DNA of 64,000 nucleotides. Source: Phaseolus vulgaris. Taxonomy: Eukaryota > Streptophyta > Magnoliopsida > Fabales > Fabaceae. The notes under the pieces were generated by a model. The model worked only from the letters and a program-made list of their open reading frames with translations. It had not been told where the DNA came from and made no database searches. Positions 11,539 through 24,146 of the stretch are shown here, piece after piece (positions within the stretch are counted from its first letter, which is position 1; each line of letters begins with the position of its first letter). Position numbers and translations under genes: made by a program. The stretch is taken from contig NC_023749.2 in assembly GCF_000499845.2 (NCBI RefSeq), positions 38,740,923-38,804,922 on the forward strand. The letters are read 5' to 3'.

Positions 11539-12768
11539 GCCGCCACCCTCGATCATTAGCCCATTCCTTTATACTTGTTTTAACCATCTCTGACAAATTT
11601 GAAATTCTTTGAATCATCTGTACTCTTGCTACAACTCTGGGATTTTGTTATGATTACTTTCGTGTCCTCGCGACATAGAATCCTGCCTGTGTGATTTTAT
11701 TCTCATCCTTTGCCTTCGCGTGCTTCGGTTGTTTTGCTTGCATTATACTGGCTTCTTTCGCTTCGTTGGGTGGCCTTGTAGGCCCGGGAAAGGTCATGCG
11801 CCAGTTCCCACACCCATGGAGTGGCTCACCTAGTGGAGCCGTATCGTCCACGGGGTGTCTCTAACACCCAAACGGTCCTTTCCTTGACCCTTAACGCCCG
11901 ACGCCCACGTCTAAGGAGAGGCCTGCTATAGCAGCGCCGTATCGTCCCCGCGTGTCTAAAATGTCGAGTGATCTGAAGGGGGGGGGGGGGGTCGTTCCTT
12001 CCATGGTCTTTCCTTCCCATAGGTATCGGGGAACGCCCTGTCAGTGATTCGCTAGCGTTTTGGCGGTCTCGTCTCCCTCCACAGTCTTTCCTACCTGTGG
12101 GTATCGGGGAGGCAACCTCGCTGATATTTTGGTTGGTGACGCCCGCGACGTCTCACGCTGGCGTCGCCCTTTATGTCCTTCCAGGCGACACCTTGGGCGT
12201 CTCACGCTGGCGTCGTCTTGGGCGTCGTCTTTACCTTGACATTGACTTTAACCTTGGCCTTGGTCGACGCCTAGGGACAGCGAAGAGCCCAAGGTTCTCC
12301 CGTGCCATCCACGTGGCGCTTCTTGTATGGCTGATGGGACGTTCAGTCATTCGACTTGATGCACGTGGCGCTCCTTGTATGGCTGATGGGACGTTCAGTC
12401 ATTCGATTTGATCCTGACTCCTACTGTGCCCCTGATCCACTTTCGACGGCGCATCGTACCACTGGGCATTCTATCGATACGACGTGTTCTGAGTTTAACC
12501 AGGGATGCCAGGGCCACCCTTCCATCTGCTGCCACGTGGCTCGATCGTGTGGTGCATCCATTCGCGTCGTATGGCGCTCTAACCGCTTTATTTAACTCTT
12601 CAAACTCTGAAACTGTTCTCATCATTTCTGCACTCTTCATAACCTACTTACACTCTCTCTTCTTGCACCCTTTCTTCTCTCGTGAAGGGCTCTTCTGGCG
12701 TTCGCTCCCACCATCGCTCGACTACCGGCGGGCCACGCGCCTTCGACGATCCCTAACCTTGTTAAAGA
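11539..12768 (+). other. spacer between aORF-A and aORF-B (element E)
   Basis: No supported gene. It has two copies of a roughly 36-bp module with core TCTTTCC-ACC--TGGGTATCGGGGA (about 11995-12035 and 12073-12110) that also occurs in the LTR, a G12 run near 11980, and a duplicated 50-bp stretch at about 12308-12410 (ACGTGGCGCT-CTTGTATGGC). A TATA-like CTTTATTTAACTC near 12586, conserved in G, H and D, is a candidate aORF-B promoter. Confidence 0.55.
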
Positions 12769-13734
12769 ATATCTTCTCATGATACCTCCCCCAGGGTCAA
12801 TCCCAGGGACCTGTACCCCTGGGCTTCGAGTGAGCTTCTCGACGAATGCTCATGCTTACTCGCCACCAGGGCCATAAGGGAACACAAATGGGATTCATCT
12901 TCCTATGATCACCGGGCCTTCGCGAGGAGGAATGACGACGACATTGTTGTGCTCCCTTGCACTCTAGGGGAGCCAGTATGTGGAGACGAACGGGCCAACG
13001 AAGGGGTCCCCTTCTTCTACTTTTACCAGGTGGTTTTCAAGACCATCGGCGTGCGCCTGCCCTTCTCCCGGTTCGAGAAGGGACTGCTGACGGAGATCAA
13101 TGCCGCTCCGGCCCAGTTATACCCCAACAGCTGGGCCTTTGTCAAAGCCTTTGACATCCTCTTCGGGTTTCTGGGTTGTGCGCCCTCGGTTGACCTCTTT
13201 CTTCACTTCTTTGAGGTGAAGAGGCAGAGGCACAACCTCTGGGTAACTCTCAGTAACGTTCCCGGGAGAGTTCTCCTAACACCCTTCCAAAACTCGTTCA
13301 CCGGGTGGAAAGGCCGGTTCTTCAAGATCTGCTGCACTGACCTTGTTCCCGACGCCCTGGATGGTTTTCCACTGTATTGGGTGAGAGAGGCGAGGGCCCT
13401 CAAAACCAAACCCTTCAAGAAGCTGGCTCCAAGTGATCAAATAGCTTGCCGGATTCTTGCTGAGGCGGGAAGTTTTGACTCTGCCACTTTGATCAGCTTG
13501 GAGTTCAGCGCTGGAACTCTCGAAAAGTATATAGGTATGAGTCACTGCCCTAGAGACTTCCGCCTTTATCGCTTTCTATCTGTGCTTGTTTTGCGCCATG
13601 GTGCCTCTGACACAGTCATCTCCCTTGGTGCAGGTTCGAAAACAAACCAAGAGAGGAGGACACGACTCACTCGAGCTCTGCGGGCTGGGATCAGGGCTTC
13701 GTCTTCCTCCAGTGCTGACTCCGATGGCCACTGA
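12769..13734 (+). pseudogene. aORF-B of element E
   Basis: This is a paralogue of aORF-A exon 1: LYPWASSELLDECS, GEPVCGDE, FFYFYQVVFKTIGVRLPF, QLYPNSWAF, SVDLFLHFFEVKRQ, FPLYWVRE, ending LEKYIG. The start codon seen in G and H (ATGTCTTCTCATG) is ATA here, at 12769-12771, so the start is lost, although the frame stays open to the stop at 13732-13734. A 99-nt intron-like segment (13535-13633, GTATGA to GGTGCAG) is in frame and free of stops. The tail after it is basic then Ser-rich (RRTRLTRALRAG...). It is damaged only by the start change. Confidence 0.75.
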
Positions 13735-14184
13735 GAAGTGGCTCATTTGTGTTTTGCATGAGTTGTAATATTTGCCCTAACCGCTTTACGCCCATTTGTA
13801 TCGAACATTGCTTGTAACATCAACTTTTCTATACCATACTTGATTTTTGCAACGCCACTTTACTTTGCATACGTTTCGTACATTGTGCGCTTTTCCTTCT
13901 TGATGTTCCTCTACGGCGCCTGTACTCAGGCGACACCTGTCCTCTTGGCGACGCCTTTTCTCTGGGCGACGCCTTCTCTCTTGGCGACGCCTTCACCCAG
14001 GCAACGCCTTGACTTGGCGATGCCTCATATTACTTCAAACAGAGAAAAGTAAAGGCTGAAAACCAAGGCACAGCTTTTCCTCAAACTTGTTTTATCTTTT
14101 ATTCGGGTGACCTCATTAAAAAACCCCCGAGAGGGAAAAAGAGTGTCCCCTTCAACTAAATTGTTACATGGCTGCTTACATAAG
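13735..14184 (+). repeat. spacer with GGCGACGCC minisatellite (element E)
   Basis: No gene. At about 13928-14029 units of TTGGCGACGCCTTCTC repeat imperfectly. The same units occur in the LTRs and at this place in G, D and H. The stretch lies where the 3' ends of aORF-B and pol face each other. Confidence 0.75.
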
Positions 14185-17100
14185 TCAACTAAAATAAAAT
14201 TTTAAGATTGCTGCATTCCAACTGCGCGGGATAGGACCTCCATCCAAGGTCTCTAGGCTGTACGAACCGTTGCCCTTAACCTCAGTAACTCTGAAGGGTC
14301 CGGTCCACTTGGGAGACAGCTTATTCTCCAACTCGTATAGGTGAGCCTTCCTCATAACCAGGTCGCCAATCTGAAACTGCCGCGGCTTTACCTTAAAGCT
14401 ATATTGTCGCTCTACCCTTCTCTTCACTGCTTCAGCTTTTATTCAGGCTTCTTCCCTGGCCTCGTCTAGTAGATCCAGGTTTACCCGCCTTTCTTCATTG
14501 GATTCCTCCACCACAAAGTTTTGAAAACGTGGTGAGCTTTCATGTATTTCTACCGGAATCATCGCGTCTGACCCGTACACCAAACTGAAAGGCGTCTCCA
14601 TAGTAGAGGATTAGGGCGTGGTGTGGTATGCCCATACGATCCTTGGTACCTCTTCCGCCCACGCCCCTTTGGCTTTCTCTAACCTTCTCTTTAACCCCCT
14701 CAGCAGAACTCTGTTTGCTGACTCCACTTGTCCGTTGGTCTAGGGGTGTTCAATCGATGCGAACACTTGTTTGATTCCTACCTCAGCGCACAGATTTCTC
14801 AACTGCTGACTGGCAAACTGGATCCCGTTATCGGATATCAAGCGCCTAGGTACGCCAAAGCGGCACACAATGTTTTTCCACACAAAATGCTATACCTTGT
14901 GCGCCGTGATCTGTGCTACGGGCTCCGCCTCTATCCACTTGGTGAAGTATTCGATGGCGACGATTAAATACTTCATCTGCCTGATTGCCAGCGGGAACGG
15001 GCCCAGGATGTCGATTCCCCATGTATGGAAAGGCCAGGGGCTGTATATGGATCGCAATTCTTCTGGCGGCGCCTTGTGCCAGTCAGCGTGCTTTTGGCAT
15101 TGCCTGCAACGCTGAGCGTGTCGCGCGCAGTCCTCTTTTACTGTTGGCCAGAAGAAACCTGCGCGTATTACCTTGGAGGCTAGGGACCTTCCCCCTACGT
15201 GGCTCCCGCAGATGCCTTCGTGTAGCTCCGCCATTATCCTTGTGCACTCGTCGCCACTTACGCACGTTAGGATAGGGTGAGTGAAACCGTGCCTGAACAA
15301 CACCCCATCCACCAGGGTGTATCTTGCGGCATTTCTTTTGACCTTTTTACCCTCTTCAGGCTCTACTAGGAGAGCCCCATCCGCCAGGTATCGCTTGTAG
15401 GGCGTCATCCAGGTGTCTCCCTCGGTCAAAACGCATACCTGCATCTGCTCTCCCTCGGGCACATCCGCGTACGTGCTGATGCGGGGCACCCTCTGCGTAT
15501 CTTGGGTCAAAGAGCAATGACTCCTCGGCCTTCCCCTTGTTGTATAAATCTGGAGGACATCCACCCTGTTGTCTTCCACGAACCTACGCGGAGCTTTGAG
15601 AGTCTCTTGGATCACTGTCCTCTGTCTACCCCCCTTGCCTGAGCTGGCCAGCTTTGCAAGCAGGTCAGCTCTGGCATTCTGCTCCCTCGGGACATGTATC
15701 AGCTTAAGAGCGTTGAATGCTCCCTTCAACAACTGAACGTATTTCAGATACGCCGCCATCTGTGGGTCCTTCGCCTGGAACTCACCCGACACCTGCCCCG
15801 TAATCAGCTGGGACTCGCTTTTCACCAGGAGATTTTGCGCGCCCATCTCCTTGGCCAGGAGCATTCCTGCTATCAGGGCTTCGTATTCTGCCTGATTGTT
15901 ACTTGCCTTGAAGGAGAAGCGCAGGGCCTGCTCAATCAGTATGCCGTTGGGTCCCTCCAAGACTATTCCCGCTCCGCTCCCTTGTTGGTTGGAAGAGCCA
16001 TCAACCGAGAGCAGCCATTGCGAGCCCACTTCCACCTCTTGCTCCCCTCCAGGCGAAAGTTCCGCTATAAAATCTGCGTATACCTGCCCTTTGATGGATC
16101 CTCTAGGCTCATACCGGATGTCGAACTCTGACAGTTCCACCGTCCAGCGCACCATTCTTCCCGCCACGTCCGGCTTCTGCAGCACCTTCTGTATAGGGAG
16201 GTTTGTCATCACCACCACCGTGAAGCTGTGGAAGTAATGACGGAGCCTCCTGGCAGAAAACACTACCGCTAGCGCTGCCTTCTCCAGCGCTTGGTATCTC
16301 GTCTCAGCTCCTTGTAATGCCTTGCTTACAAAATAGATGGGCTTCTGACTCTGGTCCTGCTCCTGGACTAACACAGAACTGATAGCCCGCTCCGTTACAG
16401 TAAAATATAACCGGAGGGGCGCGCCTGTTACCGGTTTGCAGAGGACCGGTGGCGTCGCCAGGTACTCCTTTAGCATAATGAAAGCCGTTTCGCATTCATC
16501 AGTCCATTCAAAGCGACTGTTTCTCTTGAGGCACTGGAAATATGGATGCCCCTTCTCTCCCCCAGCGGAAACAAACCTCGAGAGCGCCGCCATCCGCCCT
16601 GTCAGCTGTTGCACTTCCTTTACCGACGTCGGGCTTCGCATGGCAATGATCGCCGCGCATTTGTCGGGGTTCGCCTCTATCCCCCTTTCTATGAGCATAA
16701 AACCCAAGAACTTACCGGCCTCTACCCCGAAAACACACTTCTCAGGTTTTAACTTGAGGCGGTACTTCGGTATTGTGACGAACAACTCCTCCAGATCCGC
16801 CATGTGCTGCGCCCTATCCTGCGACGTCACCACCATGTCGTCTACACAGGCGTACACATTCCTCCCGAGCATTGGCGCCAGGACCTTATCCATTAACCTT
16901 TGCTACGTGGCGCCCGCGTTTTTTAGCCCAAAAGGCATCACCTTATAGCAGTAACTGCAGGTCTCAGTCATGAATGCAGTTTTGTTGTCATCTCTTGGGT
17001 GCATCTTGATCTGGTTGTACCCTGAGAAGGCGTCCAAGAAACTCAGCACCTTGCTGCCGGACGCACTGTCCACCAAGGCGTCGATGCTGGGCAGCGGGTA

Positions 17101-18432
17101 CGAGTCCTTTGGGCACGCCTTATTCAAGTCTGTGAAGTCCACGCACATCCTCCACTTTCCATTCGCCTTTTTCACCAAGACGACATTGGCAAGCCACTCA
17201 GGGTATTGGATCTCCCTGATGTGGCCAGCCCTCAACAGCTTCTGCGTTTCTTCCTTCACCACCTGCTGTCGCTCCTCATTGAACTTTCTCCTTCTCTGGC
17301 GCACGGGGCGGACCGTGGCGTCCATGCTGAGGTGGTGACACAGGAAATCAGGGTCGTTACCGGGCATATCGGAGGCGGACCATGCGAAGGCATCCAGGTG
17401 GCGCGAAATCACTTCTGCCACCCCTTCCTGTTCCTCTGGGCTCAGCAAACTTCCTAACTTGAATGTCTTGCCACCAATCTTTTTTTCTACGGCATTAGTC
17501 GCCGGCTGTTCCCTGCTATCATCCTCGACGGGCCCCGCCTCTTCCACGGGCGCCGCGTCGTCAGGACCGTCCTCCATGGGCGCATCTGCTTCGGGCGTCG
17601 CCCTCGCTGGTATGCCCTCATTAGGCGTCGACCCAGCGGGCGTCGCCTCAATCATCATCGTGTCCGCGCTCGGCGGACGTTCATACACCATGAACACGCC
17701 TCTCTTCGTTTTCAGGCTGTTCTCACAGCATTTCCTTGCCTCCTCCTGATCGGACTTGATGACTATCACCTTGCCACTGAGGTCCGGCAGCTTCATCTTC
17801 ATGTGGCGTGTGGAGGACACCGCGTTCAAACGGTTTAACGCCAGCCTGCCCAACAAAATATTGTAGGCGGAGTTGGCGTTCACGACCAGGTACCGGATGC
17901 TTTCGGTACGCGAGGCCTCTCCATCCGTGAACGTAGTCCTCAACTCCAGGTAACCTCGGACTTCCACCTGGTTATCCGCAAACCCATACAGGCACCCCGT
18001 GTAGGGCCTCAACAGGTCGGGGGACAACCGTTACTTATTAAATGTCGACAAGAACGTGACGTCCGCCGAACTTCCCTGGTCGACAAGAACTCGGTGTACC
18101 TTTCTTCCCGCTGTGACTACCGAAATGACAACGGGTTCGTTGTCGTGCGGCACCACGTCTCGGAGGTCCCCTCTCGTGAATACGAGGTCCGACTCCCACG
18201 GCTCACCCGAGATCCTTTCTTCAATCGAGTTGACCCCCCTCGCGTATTTCTTTCGCTGGGAGGCGGTGGGTCCCCCGCCGGAAAAACCTCCAGCTATGGT
18301 ATGAACCTCGCCGAGAACCGGCGTCTCGTGTGCTGGTTCTTCCGCCGCCGGCGGCAAAGTGGCGGTCGTTGTGGGTTCCGCGACATAATCCTTCAAAAAC
18401 CCAGTTCTCACCAGCTCATCTAGCTGGTAACC
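14185..18432 (-). pseudogene. gag(C-part)-pol of Tat element E
   Basis: Read from 18432 down: the gag C-terminal part (LDELVRTGFLKDY), an aspartic protease (VLVDQGSSADV), reverse transcriptase, RNase H, a second archaeal-type RNase H (LSVDGSSNQQGSGAG, SNNQAEYEALIAG), and integrase with an HHCC part and a C-terminal chromatin-facing end. The RT catalytic motif is CVDD instead of YVDD. Stops lie at about 18028 and 16900 (Y to stop in NAGATY), and several lie in the integrase between 14428 and 14889. The gag N-terminus is missing because element F begins at 18433. The double RNase H places it in the Tat lineage. Confidence 0.88.
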
Positions 18433-19601
18433 TGTTCCGTCCGGTTGACTGGGACGTCTTCGTGCGCGACCTCAACCGTCAGCTAGGGACTCCTTCCCAC
18501 TGGATACCTGTGGATTCCTGCAAAAAAGTGGACAAGGAGGCGCCCTAGCGGCCGTTTGCACTCCGACGCTCAAGTCAGCGAGCAAGAAACACCAAAACTG
18601 TGCACCTCCGTCTCTAAGCAACGCGTATGGCACTCTGAAGGTGGTAAAAAGAACTGTATATTGTGTGTGTGTTATCTCCCTCCAGCAAAGATCTTTCCCC
18701 AGTCCCTTGTACGTAACCTCAAAGCACGAGCAAGCAACTAGAGAGTTCTGGTAAATTTGCCAAAAGTTCGAACCCCCTTTCCAACATTCTCAACGCTATT
18801 TAAACTACCCAAGCATTTAAAGCGCCTTAAAGCGCCTTTGATTACAAATGTAACGCACTCAATCAGCGTATCTAATTAGAAAACGTAGCGCATTTAAGAC
18901 GTTGAAACGCTTGGGAGCCATTATAGTACCTGAACGCTCGAAACGGAAACTGTATTGAATGACTTTAATTACCTGGCACCTGACTAAAGGCTGTTTCTAT
19001 TCTGACATGGCTGTCGTACACGTGGAGGGCCTCACGACGCCGTGACCACATCCGGGGCGTTTCTACGTGTGAGTCCTCCTGCTTGGGATTGCTACTGCGC
19101 TAGGGGTGACTTTTGGGTGCCAACTCATGCCCCCAATCATCTAGTCACTTACTTTGAGAGCGTATCTACCGTCCTCTCGTACCCTGCGCCCGGCTACCCT
19201 GGGCGTGACCTTCCTCTTGAGTCGTATCTGTCCCAAAGGCGTCTCTGGGGCGGCAGGGGTACTTCACGAGTCAGGCTGCCCTACACTGGTGCTATCACTA
19301 TGGCCTTGAAGCCACCTTTTCCTTCTCTTTATCGCTGCCCCGGGTTATCGGGACCTGAGGCCTTCCCACGGCGTCGCTCCCTCCATGGTCTTTCCTACCC
19401 ATGGGTATCGGGGAACCACACTGTGATTGCCTTGCTTTAGTACTGTTTGATCTGGCGACGCCCTGGTTGGGCGGCGCCTTTACCTAGGCGACGCCTCTTC
19501 TTGACGACGCTGGCACTTAGCGTCTCTTCACCTAGGCCACGCCTTGTGTTGACTTGGACTTTGACCTTGACTTAGTCAACGCCCGGGTACGGGACGGTAC
19601 A
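18433..19601 (-). mobile_element. LTR F, 3' LTR of Tat element F
   Basis: It runs from TGTTCCGTCC to GACGGTACA and is followed by the purine tract. It is shorter than E because one GGGGCGTTTCTGCCCATCT unit is missing near 19055. Diagnostic variants include CCGTGACCACATCCGGGG and GGGATTGCTAC. Confidence 0.92.
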
Positions 19602-20349
19602 CAAGCCCCCCAGTCTTAAGCCGAAGACTTGTCTTCAGCGTAAAGACTAAGGCCTCGCCCACGCCGTCCACGTGCCACCCTGATGACGTGTCGCTCCCTG
19701 CTGACTCAACAATTCCCGAATTATTGACGTCACACTCTCTGAACCATAGGAGTGCTCTTAATGACTGATTGGACATCCTCTGAAACGGGGAGAATAACAC
19801 CTTTTGGGGCTACCCTTGATCGCGCGCCACGGAGCCCTTTGCACGGCCAGCCTCTAGAGACCCTTGCGTTTCCCTTGGGCGATTGATCCTTTGACACGTG
19901 GCACGATCTCACGGCTCTTAGTTAGCGCCTCTTGGGTTGCAAAATGTAACGTTTAAGTTACCCCCAAACCCCGCACTCACCCCACCGTTACATTCATTCC
20001 CTCTGCTTCTCTGCACTGTTCGTCGTCTTCAAACCCCTTTTCTTTGCAATTGTTGTTCTCTCCTTCCTGTGCTCTTCTTCTGCCTTCACTTTGACAGCAA
20101 AGGTATGATTTTCGAATACTCACGACTCTTCCCTTTCGTCGCATTGTATGATTTATTGAACTGCCTGGGACTGTTGCCATTCATGCATTACTACGTTCTT
20201 CCGCTTCTCCTGCCTTCTCTGTTCCCTTCTCCTTCTTTCTGGGTTTTCTCGCGTGGGTGATGTTTCCTGGGGTTCACTCCCCTTCCTGTCATGGCTACAC
20301 TTGTTAAAACCTTTTTCCTCTCTTCTTTCTCCAGCTATTTATTTACACC
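19602..20349 (+). other. purine tract and leader of aORF-A (element F)
   Basis: The purine tract lies at 19602-19620 (minus strand). A 5'-UTR intron is predicted at 20103-20334 (AAAG|GTATGA to CTCCAG|CTATTT), with exactly the length found in E. No protein gene is seen. Confidence 0.6.
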
Positions 20350-22640
20350 ATGACGCGCACGAACGCGGAGCCTTATTCCTCCCCCAAGACCCCCAAGTCC
20401 AACTACAAAGCCTACTACCCATGGGCCCCCGACGAGCTCTTGAACGAGTGTACCAGCCTGACTACCTTCCAGGACCTGGAAGCTCACCATGGGGATCCCC
20501 ATTTGTATAACTTTAATGCTTTCTGCCGCTCTCACGACGCCCATATATCCGTCCGTCCCGGCAGGCCTGGGGAACCTGTCTGCGTGGATGACAGACCTAG
20601 AAAGGGGAACCCTTTCTTCTTCATGTACCAGACGGTGTTTAAACGCGTAGGGGTGCGTCTCCAATTCACCCCCTTTGAACGGGAACTCCTCACCGAAATC
20701 AATACCGCCCCCGCCCAGCTCCATCACAACAGCTGGGCATTCGTGAGGGTTTTCAAATCCTTTGCGGGCTCTTGGGCATCATTCCCTCCGTAGACGTTTT
20801 CCTGCATTTCTTCGAAGTGAAGAAGCAGGGGAAAAGCTTCTGTGTAAGCTTTTCCGGGATCGCGGGCAGGATCCTCCTCTCCCTCTTCCAAAACTCTTAC
20901 AAGAACTGGAAAGGGAAATTCTTTAGAGTGTGCAGCGCCAAGTACGACCCCACAGCCTTGGACGGCTTTCCCCTCTATTGGACGGACCGCCCTAAGCTGC
21001 TTAGGGCCAAAGCCCTGGAAGAGCTATCTCCTGCTGACAGGGAAGTAAGCAAGGCCTTGGCTGGGTTGGGGATCGTTTTTGATACTTTGAAGCTTGTTGC
21101 TAGCGAATACAATGCTCACGCCCTGACAACATACTTTGGTAAGGAGACTTTTCCCTCGTCCCCTTTGCTGTGAACACCCTGCTACCGGATGTTTGTTCCC
21201 ACTGCTTCCTCCCCTGTTTCCCATGGTGCCATGTTACTCGCGTCTCACGCATCTATGTGCTTTGTAATTTTGTATAGTTGCTTTTGCCCTAATTTCTGCT
21301 GTTTGGTCTGTTTTGATGTAGGATCGGTGATGGACGCCTCTAAAAGGATGATGCTGGCGAAAGCAATGAAGGAGGCTCATGCCGCCAAGGCGGGCACCTC
21401 CTCCGCCCCTGCTGCTGATCCGATCCCCCCACCAACTCTGTCACCGCCACCTCCGATCACTGCCGAAGCCCCCCTAAGCTCATCTCCGTCATCTCCACAT
21501 AGCCCCGAGGCGCTTCAGACTCCCAGCTCTCCTCTGCCCATCGCCGCCGTTCCCCTAGTCGCGGCCTCGTCGCCGGCTCCAACCCCCCTTGACAAAGGGA
21601 AACGGGTCTTGGAGATTTTATCGGACGATGAGGACTTGGAAGGTGTGGCACCCTTCAAGAGGAGAAAATCTGCGCGGTTTCCTCTTCTGCTAGAGGCGTC
21701 GCCCCAGGGAGGGAATCCCTTCATGGATGACCCTCCAAGCGCGACCTCACTTCCACCCACAACAGTACAAGAGGAAGGGGGCGAAGGTGCCGAGTCTGCC
21801 TCGCCCTCACCACCGGTGGAAGTCTCCGCTTCCCCTGCTCCCGTCGCTGCCGCTGCCGCCCCCGATCTCATCGCCATCCCTCCTCCAATCATGCATCTGA
21901 TGAGGGGCTTCAGTGGCGGAAACATGCCAGAGGGCACCGACAGGAAGGAAGGCATGCCCTTCTACTTGGGGGCCTTCTTGGCGGTGGCCCTTGAATGGCG
22001 AGCCCAGGCCAGGAATGCCGTCCTGCAAGCTCAAACTCTCCATGCCTTGGAAACAAAGGTAACTGCTCTGGAGGAGGAAAAGAAAACCCTGGGATGCCAG
22101 AATGAAGCTTACCAAACCTCCCTGAAGCAGGCGCAAGAGTCCAAAGCAGAAGCTGAGGGACAACTGGCATAGGCGTTGGAGCTCCAGACTGACTTCTACG
22201 CCCGGGAAGTCGCCCTCAAAGTTCAGGTGACGAGCCTTCAAAACATAGTTGAAGCTTACGAAAAAGTGCAAAAGGACTTGAAGGCCCGCTGCTGTGAACA
22301 AACTGGCGCAATGGAGCGGATGGAAGGGGAAATGGCGTCCCAGACCCAAGCTATGGACCTTCTCCGGGCGGACTACGACAAACTGCAAATCGAGGTCAAC
22401 CGACTCCGCGTGGAGAAGGAGGCTTTGGAGAAGCAGGTGGCTTCCGGGGACACCATCATTGGAGAACTAGAGAAGGACAAGAAGACCCTCATCCAGGAGA
22501 TGGCGGGTACTTTCGAGGAGGGATTCCAAGAAGCTTTGGCTCAAGCAGTCTGCACGAATCCGGGGATCGACATTTCCAGCTGTGATTCCACTCACCACAT
22601 TGTTGATGGAAAGGTCGTGCCTTTGGAGATAGACGATTAA
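20350..22640 (+). pseudogene. aORF-A of element F
   Basis: Exon 1 is 20350-21138, the intron 21139-21321 (183 nt, GTAAGG to GATGTAG) and exon 2 21322-22640. The domain order is as in E: Transposase_28-like exon 1, Pro/Ser-rich linker with LDKGKRVLEILSDDED and FKRRKSARFP, IMHLMRGFSGG, and a long coiled coil ending GKVVPLEIDD. There are only two breaks: a 1-nt deletion near 20746 (AGGGTTTTC where E has AGGGGTTTTC) and a TAG at 22170-22172 in QLA|EALELQ. It is the least damaged aORF-A here. Confidence 0.78.
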
Positions 22641-22936
22641 GCCGCCTCCCTCGATCATCAGCCCATTCCTTTATACTTGTTTTAACCTTCTCTGACAAAT
22701 TTGTAATTCTTTGAATCATCTGCACTCTTGCTACAACTCTGGGATTTTGTTAAGATTACTTTCGTGTCCTCGCGACATAGAATTCTGCTTGTGTGATTTT
22801 ATTCTCATCTTTTTCCTTCTTGTGCCTTGGTTGTTTTGCTTGCATTATACTCGCTTCTTTCACTTCGTTGGGCGGCCTTGTAGGCCTGAGAAAGGTCACG
22901 CGCCAATGCCCACGCCCATGGAGAGGCTCACCTAAT
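22641..22936 (+). other. start of the aORF-A/aORF-B spacer of F
   Basis: 3'-UTR-like sequence that ends GGCTCACCTAAT directly before LTR G. Other copies continue CACCTAGTGACGCC here, so G is inserted in this spacer. Confidence 0.6.
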
Positions 22937-24146
22937 TGTTCCGTCCGGTTGACCGGGGCGTCTTCGTGCGCGACCTCAACCGTCAGCTAGGGACTCCTTC
23001 CCACTGATTGCCTGTGGATTCCTGCAAAAGAAAAAGGACAAAAAGGCTCCCTAGCGGCCGTTTGCACTCCGACGCTCAAGTCAGCCAGCAAGAAACACCA
23101 AAACTGTTCACCTCCGTCTCTGAGCACCGCGTATGGCACTCTGAAGGCGGTAAAAATAACTGTGTGTTGTGTGTCTGTGTTCTCTCTTTCAAGCCAAAAT
23201 ATTCCCCAGTCCCTTGTTCGTAACTGTTGAAGCACGAGCAAGCAACTAGAGAGCTCTGGTCAATTTGCAGAAAGTTCGAACCCCGTTTCCAACATTCCCC
23301 GCGCTATTTAAACCTCCCAAGCATTTAAAGAGCCTTAAAGCGCTTTTAATCACAAACGTAACGCACTCATTAATGCGTTTAATTAAAAAACGTAGCGCAT
23401 TTAAGACGTTGAAACGCTTGGGAGCCATCATAGTACCTGAACACTCGAAACGGAAACTGTATTGAATGACTTTAATTACCTGGCACCTGACTAGAGGGTG
23501 TTTCTATTCTGACATGGCTGTCGTACACGTGGAGGGCCTCACAACGCCATGACCCCATCTGGGGGCGTTTCTGCCCATCTGGGGACGTTTCTACGTGTGA
23601 GTCCTCCTGCTTGGGAGTGCTACTGCGCTAGGGGTGACTTTTTGGGTGCCAACTCATGCCCCCAATTATCTAGTCACTTTACTTTGAGAGCGTATCTGCC
23701 TTCCTCTTGTACCCTGCACCCGGCTGCCCTGCGCGTGGCCTTCCTCTTGAGTCGTATCTGTCCCACAGGCGTCTCTGGGGCGGCAGGAGCACTTCACGAG
23801 TCAGGCTGCCCTACACTGGTACTATCACTATGGCCTTGAAGCCACCTTTTCCTTCTCTTTATCACTGCCCCGGGTTATCGGGACCTGAGGCCTCCCCACG
23901 GCGTCGCTCCCTCCATGGTCTTTCCTACCCATGGGTCTCGGGGAACCACACCGCGATTGCCTTGCTTCAATACTGTTTGATCTGGCGACGCCCTGGTTGG
24001 GTGACCCCTTCACCTAGGCGACGCCTTGCCTTGGCGACGCTTCCTCTTGGCGTCTCTCCACCTAGGCGACGCCTTGCGTTGACTTTGACTCTCCAGCCGT
24101 TGACTTTGACCTTGACTTAGTCAACGCCCGGATACGGGACGGTACA
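22937..24146 (-). mobile_element. LTR G, 3' LTR of Tat element G
   Basis: It runs from TGTTCCGTCC to GACGGTACA and is followed by CAAGCCCCCCAGTCTTAAG, the purine tract in reverse. Variants such as GATACGGGAC and GCAGGAGCACTTC place it with LTRs H and I instead of E and F. Confidence 0.92.

Larger units (their letters stand above)
18433..22936 (-). mobile_element. Tat element F, 3' part
   Basis: F comprises LTR F, purine tract, aORF-A and part of the spacer, cut off where G begins. It is inserted in E's gag after GGTAACC. Its right part, including pol and 5' LTR, is not found anywhere and was lost in the deletion that ends in E's 5' LTR. Confidence 0.75.

Noticed and set aside
11980..11992. 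G12 run as a quadruplex or regulatory site
   Set aside because: Length differs between copies (about 8 in G and H, absent in D) and it looks like an unstable homopolymer.
13928..14029. Repeated GGCGACGCC units as a CRISPR-like array
   Set aside because: The units are imperfect and contiguous, there are no spacers, and the context is a plant retroelement.
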